Origin: Psychromonas sp. SP041
Lineage (GTDB): Bacteria > Pseudomonadota > Gammaproteobacteria > Enterobacterales > Psychromonadaceae
DNA: 64,000 bases
Assembly (NCBI RefSeq): GCF_000470315.2
Contig: NZ_CBRF02000003.1
Location: forward strand, 117,050 to 181,049
Reading direction: 5' to 3'
Below are positions 8,149 through 17,483 of this stretch, in pieces. How positions within the stretch are numbered: the first letter of the stretch is position 1; each line of letters begins with the position of its first letter. A program made the position numbers and the translations under genes. The notes below the pieces were generated by a model. It made no database searches and was not told where the DNA came from. It saw only the letters and a list, made by a program, of their open reading frames with translations.

Positions 8149-9606
8149 TTAATTTTTCCAAAATACAGGTGTAAATAATACTAATAAGGTAAAGACTTCT
8201 AATCGTCCAAATAACATGGCAATAATCATCACCCATTTAGAGGCATCACTGACATCATTAAAGTGTAACGCAACTTCACCGAGCCCAGGGCCAAGATTAT
8301 TTAACATGGCAACGACAGAAGAGAAAGCACTGAGCTCATCCATCCCCGTCATCAATAAAGCCAACATACAAACAATAAACACTAAAGCATAGGTAGAAAA
8401 GAACCCCCAAACCGCTTCAACTACTCGGTCAGGTAAGGCTTTATTACCTAATTTTATTTTATAAACCGCTTTAGGGTGAACCAAACGTTTTAATTCTCGT
8501 TGCCCTTGTAAGTTAAGCAATAAGACTCGAATAACTTTTAAACCACCACCTGTTGAACCAGCACAGCCACCAATAAAACTGGCAAAAATAAGCAAGACAG
8601 GTAAAAACAAAGGCCAATCTGAAAATGAAGTCGTCGTAAAACCAGCGGTTGTCGCAATAGAAACGGCTTGGAACATTGCATGTGAAAAAGTTGTTTCGAT
8701 GGAGTTATAAACATCATGATCTATCAAAACTAGAAAACAGATGCTAGTTAACAAGACTTGAATGAAGATAAAAGCACGTACTTCAGGATCTCGTCGATAA
8801 ACTTCCAAGCTGAATTTTTTAGCTGAGAAGGCAGTAAAATGTAAGGCGTAATTAATACCGGAAATAATTAAAAAAACCACGGTAATGATATTAATTATTT
8901 CACTATCAAAGTGTCCCATACTCGCATCATAAGTGGAGAACCCCCCAATGGATACGGTTGAAAAACTGTGTCCAAGTGCATCAAACAAGCTCATGCCTGC
9001 AAGCCAGAAAGCCAACATACAAGCCACTGTTAAGCATAAATAAACATACCATAACGCTTTTGCTGTTTCTGCTATTCGAGGCGTCATTTTAGAATCTTTA
9101 ACAGGACCTGGCGTCTCTGCTCGATATAACTGCATGCCACCGATCCCTAACATCGGTAACACTGCAACGGCTAATACAATGATCCCCATACCACCGAACC
9201 ATTGCAGCATTTGGCGATAGAAAAGAATAGATTTAGGTAAATCATTGAGCTCTGCAATGGTCGTTGCGCCGGTAGTGGTTAAACCTGAAAATGACTCAAA
9301 AAAAGCCGTGGCCAAATTCATATCAACACTAGAACTCATTAAGAAAGGGATTGCACCGACACTGCCTAGAGTTGCCCAAAAGAGCACGACAATTAAAAAA
9401 CCCTCCCGGGCTTTTAATTCGCTTTTATGACGTCTATTTGGAATCCAAAAGAAAAAACCAATGATTAAAGTAACAAAAAAAGCGGCCAAAAAGTCATTAC
9501 CGCCGCCATCTTGGTAGATGTATGCGATAAATACAGGCGGCAGCATAGTTAAACTAAATAACCCAATCAGCATCGCGACGATCCTGATAATAGAGCGAAT
9601 AGCCAC
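8149..9606 (-). CDS. trkH: Trk potassium uptake protein TrkH
   Basis: The membrane pore subunit of the Trk K+ uptake system, working with cytoplasmic TrkA, which is not in this window. The protein is 485 residues with about ten hydrophobic segments and the repeated pore-loop arrangement of the Trk/Ktr family, including SGLTTTGATT, STVSIGGFSTYDAS, ATTAGFTTTSF and NNLGPGLGEV as the four selectivity-filter regions. GGCAGSTGGGLKVIR is also characteristic. The start is a GTG at 9606, three bases past the yigZ stop, and the N-terminus aligns with E. coli TrkH. It is tightly packed with yigZ and hemG, so co-transcription is likely. Confidence 0.95.
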   Translation of the reverse strand: MAIRSIIRIVAMLIGLFSLTMLPPVFIAYIYQDGGGNDFLAAFFVTLIIGFFFWIPNRRHKSELKAREGFLIVVLFWATLGSVGAIPFLMSSSVDMNLATAFFESFSGLTTTGATTIAELNDLPKSILFYRQMLQWFGGMGIIVLAVAVLPMLGIGGMQLYRAETPGPVKDSKMTPRIAETAKALWYVYLCLTVACMLAFWLAGMSLFDALGHSFSTVSIGGFSTYDASMGHFDSEIINIITVVFLIISGINYALHFTAFSAKKFSLEVYRRDPEVRAFIFIQVLLTSICFLVLIDHDVYNSIETTFSHAMFQAVSIATTAGFTTTSFSDWPLFLPVLLIFASFIGGCAGSTGGGLKVIRVLLLNLQGQRELKRLVHPKAVYKIKLGNKALPDRVVEAVWGFFSTYALVFIVCMLALLMTGMDELSAFSSVVAMLNNLGPGLGEVALHFNDVSDASKWVMIIAMLFGRLEVFTLLVLFTPVFWKN

Positions 9607-9609
9607 TAG

Positions 9610-10251
9610 TTAGCCCAGCTCAACAACTGACGTATTAATTTTCTTTGCAATGACTTGTCCCTGCATCAATGATTGTAATTTTTGCTTAAAAATATCGACC
9701 TGCTCACTATCTACCTCTATTAACACGACAACTGATTGCTCGTAATTAGCGTTAATAATTCGTCCTGAATTTGATTCCAGTAGATGTTCTAAGGTTGCCA
9801 TTTGAGAATATGAGCATTGTAACTCAAATCGCTCAAAAAAACGTTTTTCAGATGTAGGCATGGTAGGACACAATTGTTGTAAACCATTGCTATACGCACG
9901 CACTAAACCTCCAGTACCTAACTTAATGCCGCCCGAGTATCTAACGACTACCGCAACCAACTCTCCAACATGAGTCCCTTGTAATACGGCTAACATTGGT
10001 TTTCCAGCAGTGCCTTTCGGTTCTCCATCATCACTACACCCCATATTAACACTATCATCAGGGCTACCACCGATATAAGCCCAGCAATGATGACCTGCAT
10101 CTCTATGTAATATTTTCATTTCAGCAAGGAACTTCATTGCAGCTATTTTTCCCTTAGCCGGACAGATAAAAGTTAAAAATCGACTTTTTTTAATCTCTTC
10201 TTCAAAAAAAACAGGTTTATTTAAGATAAAATAGGGTTTATTCACTTTCAA
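9610..10251 (-). CDS. yigZ: IMPACT/YigZ family protein
   Basis: 213 residues, close to E. coli YigZ (about 204). The N-terminal IMPACT/UPF0029 domain (KSRFLTFICPAKGKIAAMKFL, HHCWAYIGG, DDGEPKGTAGKPML, YSGGIKLGTGGLVRAYS) is followed by a DUF1949 ferredoxin-like domain. The eukaryotic relative IMPACT binds GCN1 in translational control; the bacterial function is unsettled. Its start overlaps the end of the upstream rhodanese gene by 14 bases and it is three bases from trkH, indicating translational coupling in a plsB-rhodanese-yigZ-trkH-hemG run. Confidence 0.92.
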   Translation of the reverse strand: MKVNKPYFILNKPVFFEEEIKKSRFLTFICPAKGKIAAMKFLAEMKILHRDAGHHCWAYIGGSPDDSVNMGCSDDGEPKGTAGKPMLAVLQGTHVGELVAVVVRYSGGIKLGTGGLVRAYSNGLQQLCPTMPTSEKRFFERFELQCSYSQMATLEHLLESNSGRIINANYEQSVVVLIEVDSEQVDIFKQKLQSLMQGQVIAKKINTSVVELG

Positions 10252-10633
10252 TTAAAAACCCTTGTGATTGCCAAGCCAGAAAACCACCAGCAACTGAATG
10301 AACGTTTTGATATCCCATTTGTTGTAAAGAAGCAGCCGCTAAAACACTGCGAGCACCAGAACGACAAAGTAAATAAATCGGCAATTGCTCAGCAGAGGAG
10401 ACTTCATTAATTAATGAGTTATAAATAGGTAAGTTACTCAACTGCATTTCTAACACACCACGCGGGACTAAATAACTTCCCTTTGCGTAACCAAGTGCTG
10501 TTTCTTCTGTTTCTCTGATATCAATAAACAATAAAGACTGATTGTTTTGTAAATGCTGGTTAACGGTTGCACATTCAACTTCATTAACTTGAGTACGAAA
10601 TGATTCAACCAGCTCTTTTCCATCTAATAACAT
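10238..10633 (-). CDS. Single-domain rhodanese-like protein
   Basis: A 131-residue rhodanese domain. The active-site loop LLCRSGARS carries the expected catalytic cysteine, and the IDIRETEE and VAGGFLAWQ segments are the usual family landmarks. Such single-domain proteins are sulfurtransferases or sulfur carriers; the physiological substrate cannot be read from sequence. AGGAA lies before the ATG. It lies eight bases downstream of plsB and overlaps yigZ by 14 bases, so it is embedded in the same transcription unit. No signal peptide, so cytoplasmic. Confidence 0.85.
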   Translation of the reverse strand: MLLDGKELVESFRTQVNEVECATVNQHLQNNQSLLFIDIRETEETALGYAKGSYLVPRGVLEMQLSNLPIYNSLINEVSSAEQLPIYLLCRSGARSVLAAASLQQMGYQNVHSVAGGFLAWQSQGFLIESE

Positions 10634-10641
10634 ATTTATTC

Positions 10642-12963
10642 CTATTCTTTAGCAGATAAGCAAGTCAGTAATTCTTCAACTTGTGGGAGCGTTAGATTAT
10701 GTCTATCGAGTTGTTTAATAAACACTTTAATGACTTTTTCATCAAAAGGCTCAATGCTTTTTCCTGTTAACTTATCTTTAGTTGCGAGAATTAACGTTTC
10801 ATCCGTTTGTGTCACATTTTCAGATAACGAGCTTAATACACAATGGTAACGTAAGCGTGTCTCACTTAAGTGATCACTTAATACTTGTAATGATGCAGTG
10901 TTACTCAAGGATAGTATATTACCGTCAAAGGTAATTAAATTCGCAGCTTTAAATTCAACTAATAAGTCTAACACTCTTTTTTCAAGTGCTTCTGATGAGT
11001 CTTTTAAAAAATATTCAGCTTCAACAAATCCTAATAACTTAGTGATTAAATCAATTACTTGAATAATATTTATTTCAGCATCTTCACTACTTTTATTATT
11101 TAACTTTATTAATGCATAACTGAGCAATGACGGTAACGCAAATACATGTACCACTGTATTACGGTAATAAGTTAAATACGTACTTTGTTGGTGGTCACAA
11201 CTCACTACATGATTAGATTCAGAAAACTTATTCATCGCTAATGCTTGTTGATAAATTAATTCAGGCGACAGTTTAGGGTAAGTAATTCCCGTACTTTCAG
11301 ACATCTGAGCTAATAACTGCTGGTGTAACTGTAACAAGGTCAGCATGCGTTGTTTACCTAGTTGATAATTAGCGCTTGCTAATAAAATAGCAGCACATAA
11401 AGGCAGTGCATTAACCGCTGTTACTTGGTTAATTCCTTGCATCACATTATTAGCAAGGTGATTAACTTGCAGCTGAAACGCTTGTTCAGATAAAGCTTGC
11501 TCACGCCAACTAGGCTGTTGCTGATCAAAATATTGCTTTAGATTAATTGGCTCTCCAAAATTAACAAAAGCACGTCCAAAGTTTTGTAGCTTTTTGAAAA
11601 TACCTAGCACTTGCCAAGCACTTTCTTTTTCTTTTTTCTGTCCAGAAAGCTCTTTCATGTAAGTGCTTACTTCCATGATATGGTCATAACCTATATATAC
11701 TGGCACTATCATTACATTTCTTTCAGGCTGATCTAAAAAGGTTTGTACGCTCATCGCAAGCAAGCCCGTTTTAGCGGGCAATAAACGCCCTGTTCGACTA
11801 CGTCCCCCCTCAGTAAAGAACTCAATGGGATAACCTTGTTTAAACAACATGGCAAAATACGCTTTAAACACCTTCCCATAAAGTGGGTTATCTTTAAAAC
11901 TACGACGTAAAAAGAACGCGCCAGAACGTCTGAAAATACCACCAGCTGGAAAAAAGTTAAGATTCACTCCGGCTGCAACATGTGGAGGAACTAAACCTTC
12001 GCCGTATAACAAGTAAGAAAGTAATAAATAATCCATATGACTGCGGTGACAAGGCATATAAATAATTTCAGCACCGCTTTGTGTAGCATCTCGTACAGCT
12101 TGCGCATGGTTAACTTCTATACCTTGGTAAATACCATTCCAGACTTTACTTAAAATAAATCGGAAGACACGTAAAAATCGATATGAAAAGTTACTGCTAA
12201 TTTCTTCTAAATAAGCATGGCTCTTTTTACGAATAACCGCTTCAGACTCATTACTTTCGATGCTTTGTTGTTTAATTATTTGCTGCATTTTCTCACTAGC
12301 AACAACTTGTTTAATCATTTTTTTACGATTAGGGATTTGAGGGCCACGACTAGAACGATGTTGAGTCGAAAAATAATGGAGTGCGACACGCGCTAATTTA
12401 TAAGCTTGTTGTGTTGAATCGTTATTTTTGCCTAACAACATTTTGACCGAAATAGGCGCGTTGAAACGAATTAGGTGATCATTTCCGGCAGTGAGGATTG
12501 ACCATAATTTTTGGAAAAAGCTAACATTACTATTGCCAGAAAATGCTTGTCGTGGGTTTTGTACTCCAGGGTTTCGCCCCCAGAAAAAAGTAACGGGAAC
12601 CAGCTGTACATCAAGATTTTCGTACTTTAGATGTAGGTCGGATAGCTGTTGATATTGTTGTAAATAAGTAGATTGCTCTTGCTGTAATGGCTTTTTGGTA
12701 AAAAGGTACCCATCATGCAAATAAATAACCGCAGACAATGTAGTATCATGGACTTGTAAGGGCAGATAAGGGTCCGGTAACGCATGCTCTCGACATGCTT
12801 TTTGTAATGCTAATAAGTCATTCGCGCTATTTTGATCTAACACATAAACAATAGGACGCGATAAATCTAATTTTAACTCTATGAGAGGGTTTTGTGGCAC
12901 AACCACACTCTTTACCCAAAATCGACTAACCATCCGCGACCAAAATGAACCTTTAGCTAACAC
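10642..12963 (-). CDS. plsB: Glycerol-3-phosphate 1-O-acyltransferase PlsB
   Basis: Catalyses the first acylation of glycerol-3-phosphate in phospholipid synthesis at the inner membrane. The acyltransferase HX4D motif appears as CHRSHMDY around residue 306, followed by AGGIFRRSGAFFLRR, FFTEGGRSRTGRLL and VIVPVYIGYD, the other conserved blocks of the family. At 773 residues it is a little shorter than the E. coli enzyme (807). Translation starts at GTG 12963, because the adjacent ATG leads straight into a stop and AAGGA lies six bases before the GTG. It is divergent from dgkA, the same arrangement as in E. coli. Confidence 0.95.
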   Translation of the reverse strand: MLAKGSFWSRMVSRFWVKSVVVPQNPLIELKLDLSRPIVYVLDQNSANDLLALQKACREHALPDPYLPLQVHDTTLSAVIYLHDGYLFTKKPLQQEQSTYLQQYQQLSDLHLKYENLDVQLVPVTFFWGRNPGVQNPRQAFSGNSNVSFFQKLWSILTAGNDHLIRFNAPISVKMLLGKNNDSTQQAYKLARVALHYFSTQHRSSRGPQIPNRKKMIKQVVASEKMQQIIKQQSIESNESEAVIRKKSHAYLEEISSNFSYRFLRVFRFILSKVWNGIYQGIEVNHAQAVRDATQSGAEIIYMPCHRSHMDYLLLSYLLYGEGLVPPHVAAGVNLNFFPAGGIFRRSGAFFLRRSFKDNPLYGKVFKAYFAMLFKQGYPIEFFTEGGRSRTGRLLPAKTGLLAMSVQTFLDQPERNVMIVPVYIGYDHIMEVSTYMKELSGQKKEKESAWQVLGIFKKLQNFGRAFVNFGEPINLKQYFDQQQPSWREQALSEQAFQLQVNHLANNVMQGINQVTAVNALPLCAAILLASANYQLGKQRMLTLLQLHQQLLAQMSESTGITYPKLSPELIYQQALAMNKFSESNHVVSCDHQQSTYLTYYRNTVVHVFALPSLLSYALIKLNNKSSEDAEINIIQVIDLITKLLGFVEAEYFLKDSSEALEKRVLDLLVEFKAANLITFDGNILSLSNTASLQVLSDHLSETRLRYHCVLSSLSENVTQTDETLILATKDKLTGKSIEPFDEKVIKVFIKQLDRHNLTLPQVEELLTCLSAKE

Positions 12964-13159
12964 ATACTTTCCTTTTTTATTATTATTTTGTTACTTTATG
13001 ATGCGAGTTTAACATACCACGCTAGAGCGTATAGGCGTTGCAAGTCGTTCTGCGATAACTAACAAATCATTATCATCAATACACAGCTAATTGATGACCA
13101 AACGATGTCTATTTGTTAAAGTGTCAAGCTTAAACCTACGCACATGAGATTACCGGTAA

Positions 13160-13516
13160 ATGCAAAAAAACACTGGATTAAAACGAATATTTTTGGCCTT
13201 CGGTTATTCAATAAAAGGGATTAAAAGTGCCTTTAAACATGAAGCCGCTTTTCGCCAAGAAATTTTGTTGGCCGTTATTTTAATTCCTATTGCATTTATT
13301 TTAGAAGTATCTCAAATAGAACGTATTCTATTAATTTCACCTGTGGTACTTGTGATCATATTTGAAATAATTAACTCTGCCATTGAAGCCGTAGTTGATA
13401 GAGTTGGAACCGAATTCCATGAATTAGCTGGTCGCGCCAAAGATATGGGCTCAGCAGCAGTGTTAATTGCTTTAGCTTTAACCGCTTATATTTGGATAGA
13501 AATCCTGTTTTTTTAA
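13160..13516 (+). CDS. dgkA: Diacylglycerol kinase DgkA
   Basis: A small integral membrane kinase of 118 residues that recycles diacylglycerol, formed during membrane-derived glucan synthesis, to phosphatidic acid. The KHEAAFRQE helix and the FEIINSAIEAVVDRVG signature with catalytic and metal-binding glutamates are present, followed by AKDMGSAAVLIA. Three transmembrane helices fit the known trimeric fold. The ribosome site is weak (GGTAA). It is divergent from plsB, both being phospholipid enzymes, and is followed at 26 bases by dnaB. Confidence 0.94.
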   Translation: MQKNTGLKRIFLAFGYSIKGIKSAFKHEAAFRQEILLAVILIPIAFILEVSQIERILLISPVVLVIIFEIINSAIEAVVDRVGTEFHELAGRAKDMGSAAVLIALALTAYIWIEILFF

Positions 13517-13542
13517 CCCACTTTACTCATTAGGATTTTAAT

Positions 13543-14943
13543 ATGGCGGATAAACCTGCTTTTACTAAACAAAAAAATAATATGAATTCTCCCATTAAAA
13601 CTGTCCCTCATTCTTTTGAAGCAGAACAAGCGGTTATTGGAGGCTTATTATTAGATAACGATACTTGGTCTGATGTTTCTGAGCGTGTTGTAGATCGTGA
13701 CTTTTACACTCGAGCACATCGTCTTATTTTTTCTACCATTGAAAAACTCAGCAGTAATGATATTCCTGTTGATATCGTCACCTTATCTGAAAAACTAGAA
13801 GATACTCAAGAATTAGAAGGTGTCGGTGGCATCGCTTATTTAGCAGAGCTATTACAAAACACCCCTAGTGCAGCCAACATCAATAACTATGCAGATATCG
13901 TACGTGAACGTGCCATTGTTAGAGAGTTAATCGGCGTTGCAAATGATATAGCAGAAGCCGGATATGATACTGAAGGGCGCGATAGTGCGGAGTTATTAGA
14001 CTTTGCAGAAACTAAAGTATTCCAAATTGCTGAAGCCCGTAATAATCAAAATGAAGGTCCTCAACCTATTAAAGACATTCTCAAGGAGACTGTCGCAAAG
14101 ATTGATGACTTATGTAAAAACCCACGTGACGGTATTACAGGCCTATCATCGGGTTATAATGATTTAGACCAAATGACCACTGGTTTCCAACCAGGCGATT
14201 TAATTATTGTCGCGGCACGTCCATCGATGGGTAAAACCACCTTTGCAATGAACTTAGCAGAGCATGCGGCTTTGAACGCTGACAAACCAACCATTATTTT
14301 CTCATTAGAGATGCCTTCAGACCAAATCATGAACCGTATGTTGGCTTCTTTAGGGCGCATTGACCAAGGTAAAATTCGTACGGGCCAATTAGATGAAAAT
14401 GATTGGGCTTCTTTATCGTCAACTATGTCGATTCTATTAGATCGCGGAAAGATGTTTATTGATGATAGCTCTGGCCTAACTCCGACCGAGTTACGCTCAC
14501 GTGCTCGTCGTATTGCTCGTGATCATGGTGGAATAAGCATGATCATGGTCGATTACTTACAGTTAATGCGTGTTCCTTCGTTAAGTGAAAACCGTACCTT
14601 AGAGATCTCTGAAATATCACGTTCTTTAAAAGCATTAGCAAAGGAATTACGTTGCCCTGTTATTGCCCTATCACAGTTAAACCGTGGTCTTGAGCAACGT
14701 GCAGATAAACGCCCAATTAACTCAGATTTACGTGAATCGGGCGCGATTGAGCAAGATGCCGATTTAATTATGTTTATTTACCGAGATGAGGTTTATCACG
14801 AAGACAGTGAACATAAAGGCATTGCTGAAATAATCATTGGTAAGCAACGTAACGGCCCAATTGGTAAAGTACGTTTAACGTTCCAAGGGCGTTATTCTCG
14901 CTTTGATGATTACACGGGTACGGCTTATCATGGTGATGAGTAA
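13543..14943 (+). CDS. dnaB: Replicative DNA helicase DnaB
   Basis: The hexameric helicase of the replication fork. The N-terminal primase-interacting domain starts near SFEAEQAVIGGLLLDN. The RecA-like core has Walker A in ARPSMGKTTF, a MIMVDYLQLM Walker B segment, ALSQLNRGLEQRADKRP and SDLRESGAIEQDAD. At 466 residues the length is normal and there is no intein. The first residues up to about 18 are a variable extension; the start at 13543 is retained as the first ATG. In E. coli, dnaB is followed by alr; here menC follows after about 60 bases. Confidence 0.96.
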   Translation: MADKPAFTKQKNNMNSPIKTVPHSFEAEQAVIGGLLLDNDTWSDVSERVVDRDFYTRAHRLIFSTIEKLSSNDIPVDIVTLSEKLEDTQELEGVGGIAYLAELLQNTPSAANINNYADIVRERAIVRELIGVANDIAEAGYDTEGRDSAELLDFAETKVFQIAEARNNQNEGPQPIKDILKETVAKIDDLCKNPRDGITGLSSGYNDLDQMTTGFQPGDLIIVAARPSMGKTTFAMNLAEHAALNADKPTIIFSLEMPSDQIMNRMLASLGRIDQGKIRTGQLDENDWASLSSTMSILLDRGKMFIDDSSGLTPTELRSRARRIARDHGGISMIMVDYLQLMRVPSLSENRTLEISEISRSLKALAKELRCPVIALSQLNRGLEQRADKRPINSDLRESGAIEQDADLIMFIYRDEVYHEDSEHKGIAEIIIGKQRNGPIGKVRLTFQGRYSRFDDYTGTAYHGDE

Positions 14944-15006
14944 CCTGTTAAAAACAAAATACTATCGTTAGAGTTAACGCCAAAAAATAGAGGCACGTAG
15001 CCTATA

Positions 15007-16047
15007 ATGAGCAAGCTTAATAAAATATTTCACACCGCAAATATGCAATTAAGCTTGTATCGTTTTTCATTACCTTTTCAACACCCCTTAAATTTTAAAG
15101 GACATCATTTAACCGCTCGTGAAGGTTTATGGTTAGTCGGTCATCAAGCGGACGGACAATGTTTAATTGGTGAAGTTTGCCCTCTTCCCGGCTTTAGTAA
15201 TGAAACACTAGAGCAATGCCAGCAATACCTATTAGGTGCACTTCAAACCGCCTCAAATCTACAAGAAATAAACATTCATCATTTCCCGCTGTTATCGAGT
15301 GTCCATTTTGCATTATTTTGTTTACAACAACAGATCCCATGGCATAAAGCAGAGAATAGTGATTTAGTGAACCTAACCAGTGTACCTTTGCTACAAGGCG
15401 ATTATTCAGAGATACTACTTCGTTATCAACAGTTAACATACCCAACACTAATAAAGCTTAAAGTAGGCCGATTTACGGTTAAAGAAGAAGTGAATGTATT
15501 AAAAAAGCTTATTGAGCTTAATCCTAAAATACGTTTTAGATTAGATGTAAATCAACAATGGACTGAACAGCAATACGCGCAATTCTTAACCTTAGTAGAC
15601 TCGCAATATATAGATTATATCGAAGAGCCTACCGCGTCACTTACTAGTAATATTAACATTTCGAAACAGTTTAACGTGTCGATAGCATTAGATGAAAGTT
15701 TATTAATGATTGACTCAATACCCATACATAATTGTATTAAAGCATTGATTATTAAGCCTACACTAATTGGTTGCCCAGAACGGATTGAAGAATTGCTAAA
15801 ACATGCTCAGCAGCAACAATTAAGTGTTAGTGTCAGCGCTAGCTTTGAATCTCCTGTCGCAATTCATCAGCTTCAACACTTAGCGATAAAATGGCAACAG
15901 CAATATAATGTAAAAGTGAGTTTAGGATTAGATACATTACATGCTTTTACAGATAAGCCGAGTGATATAATCACTAAGCTAGAAAACTTACTAATACCTC
16001 CTCACCTTAACTCACCAATGCAAGTGACCTGCTTATGGAAATCTTAA
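15007..16047 (+). CDS. menC: o-Succinylbenzoate synthase MenC
   Basis: Enolase-superfamily enzyme that dehydrates SHCHC to o-succinylbenzoate in menaquinone synthesis. Recognised by the N-terminal RFSLPFQHPLNFKG and LTAREGLWL, the Lys catalytic region IKLKVGRF, metal ligands in FRLDVNQQW, IEEPT and ALDESLL, and a late SVSASFESPVA segment. The start may be ATG 15007 or ATG 15043 (MQLSLYRF), which lines up better with E. coli MenC; neither has a strong ribosome site. The 3' end overlaps menE by 13 bases. menB, menD, menF and menH are not visible, so the pathway is split here. Confidence 0.9.
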   Translation: MSKLNKIFHTANMQLSLYRFSLPFQHPLNFKGHHLTAREGLWLVGHQADGQCLIGEVCPLPGFSNETLEQCQQYLLGALQTASNLQEINIHHFPLLSSVHFALFCLQQQIPWHKAENSDLVNLTSVPLLQGDYSEILLRYQQLTYPTLIKLKVGRFTVKEEVNVLKKLIELNPKIRFRLDVNQQWTEQQYAQFLTLVDSQYIDYIEEPTASLTSNINISKQFNVSIALDESLLMIDSIPIHNCIKALIIKPTLIGCPERIEELLKHAQQQQLSVSVSASFESPVAIHQLQHLAIKWQQQYNVKVSLGLDTLHAFTDKPSDIITKLENLLIPPHLNSPMQVTCLWKS

Positions 16048-17483
16048 TAAACGATTGCCCTGTACGCTGGCAAGCTATCCATAATAACCAAGCCATTGCT
16101 ATCGCATGTGAACAACGACAAATAACCTATCAACACTTAGATAACCTGTTAATTAATTTACAAAAACAGCTAACCGTTAACGTTAATAAAAAAGAAGATA
16201 GATTAGAAACAAACTCTTCATCGATAAGATTAGTTTGTATCGCCAGTAATGGCCTTGAATTATTGTTACTACAATTATTATGTATTCGCCTTGGGTGGTT
16301 ATTTTGCCCTTTAAATCCTCGATTTACTGACGCTGAAATAGCACAACGACTCGCTATATTAAGTAGTTATTATTGCTGGGTTGCTGATGATTCAACACAT
16401 TTACATTTTAAAACAGTCGATATAGATTTTTATTTACTAGAGAAAGAAACAATTGAAGGTAATGAACGATCAGAGATAACCATTAACCCAAGCCAACCTT
16501 GTAATATTATTTTTACTTCAGGTAGTAGCGGTTTCCCTAAAGCCATTATTCATCATTATGAGAATCATTTTTTTAGTGCTTTAGGCTCTCAAGCCCTCAT
16601 TCCTTTAAACCACTATGACCATAATTTACTATCGTTGCCTCTCTTTCACATAGGCGGTTATGCAACAGTCATTCGCACCATTATTGCTGGCGCTTGTATC
16701 CATTTAACCTCATCGGCATTAAATGTATTGATGCTGCAACAACAAAAAATAACCCATTTATCGTTGGTTTCAACACAGTTAATACGCTTATTATCCGATC
16801 CTTTTTTTACTGCAAAAGAATGTCCGATAAAACATATTTTATTAGGTGGTAGTACTTTCTCTGATTCCTTATTAACATCATTAACTGCACGCGATTTTGA
16901 CTATCACTTGAGTTATGGGTGTACTGAAATGGCCTCTCAAGTGGCGACGTCGAACAACAGTAATGATTTACAAGTATTACCTTATAGAGAAGTTAAAATA
17001 CGAAATAATGAAATATATGTTCGAGGAAAAACTCGTTTATATGGATATTTCCAAGATAATAATATCGTTGTAGTAGATCCTAAAGAATGGATTCAAATGG
17101 GTGATATAGGAAAGATAACAGCTAATTACTTACAGGTTTTAGGACGAAAAGATCGGCAGTTTATTAGTGGCGGTGAGAATATTCAGCCAGAAGAAATTGA
17201 GCGTATTTGCTTACAACATAAAAGCGTTGAAAAAGTGTATATTTATCCGATTGAAGATCAGAAATATGGGCAACGTATTGCCATTTTTATTGAATTTGTT
17301 GAAAATGAAATAACGCGCTTTGAGCAACAAGCCCAAATACTTAAAGCGTATCTAGCAACACAGTTAACACGCTTTAAGCAACCAGATGTTTATTTAGCTT
17401 GGCCTCAAATCACTAACCAACAAAGCTTAAAAGTACCAAAAGAAGCTTTCATGGCACAATTAAAGCAACAAAAATTAATTTAA
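16035..17483 (+). CDS. menE: o-Succinylbenzoate-CoA ligase MenE
   Basis: An adenylate-forming enzyme that activates o-succinylbenzoate with ATP and CoA. The AMP-binding P-loop-like motif IIFTSGSSGFPKAIIHH lies near residue 160. LPLFHIGGY, SYGCTEMASQV, QMGDIGK and the hinge/C-domain region GRKDRQFISGGENIQPEEIE follow, with the catalytic lysine segment LKVPKEAF near the C-terminus. The start lies inside menC, so the two are translationally coupled. The 3' end overlaps by nine bases the end of the convergent GGDEF gene, leaving no terminator between them. Confidence 0.92.
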   Translation: MEILINDCPVRWQAIHNNQAIAIACEQRQITYQHLDNLLINLQKQLTVNVNKKEDRLETNSSSIRLVCIASNGLELLLLQLLCIRLGWLFCPLNPRFTDAEIAQRLAILSSYYCWVADDSTHLHFKTVDIDFYLLEKETIEGNERSEITINPSQPCNIIFTSGSSGFPKAIIHHYENHFFSALGSQALIPLNHYDHNLLSLPLFHIGGYATVIRTIIAGACIHLTSSALNVLMLQQQKITHLSLVSTQLIRLLSDPFFTAKECPIKHILLGGSTFSDSLLTSLTARDFDYHLSYGCTEMASQVATSNNSNDLQVLPYREVKIRNNEIYVRGKTRLYGYFQDNNIVVVDPKEWIQMGDIGKITANYLQVLGRKDRQFISGGENIQPEEIERICLQHKSVEKVYIYPIEDQKYGQRIAIFIEFVENEITRFEQQAQILKAYLATQLTRFKQPDVYLAWPQITNQQSLKVPKEAFMAQLKQQKLI

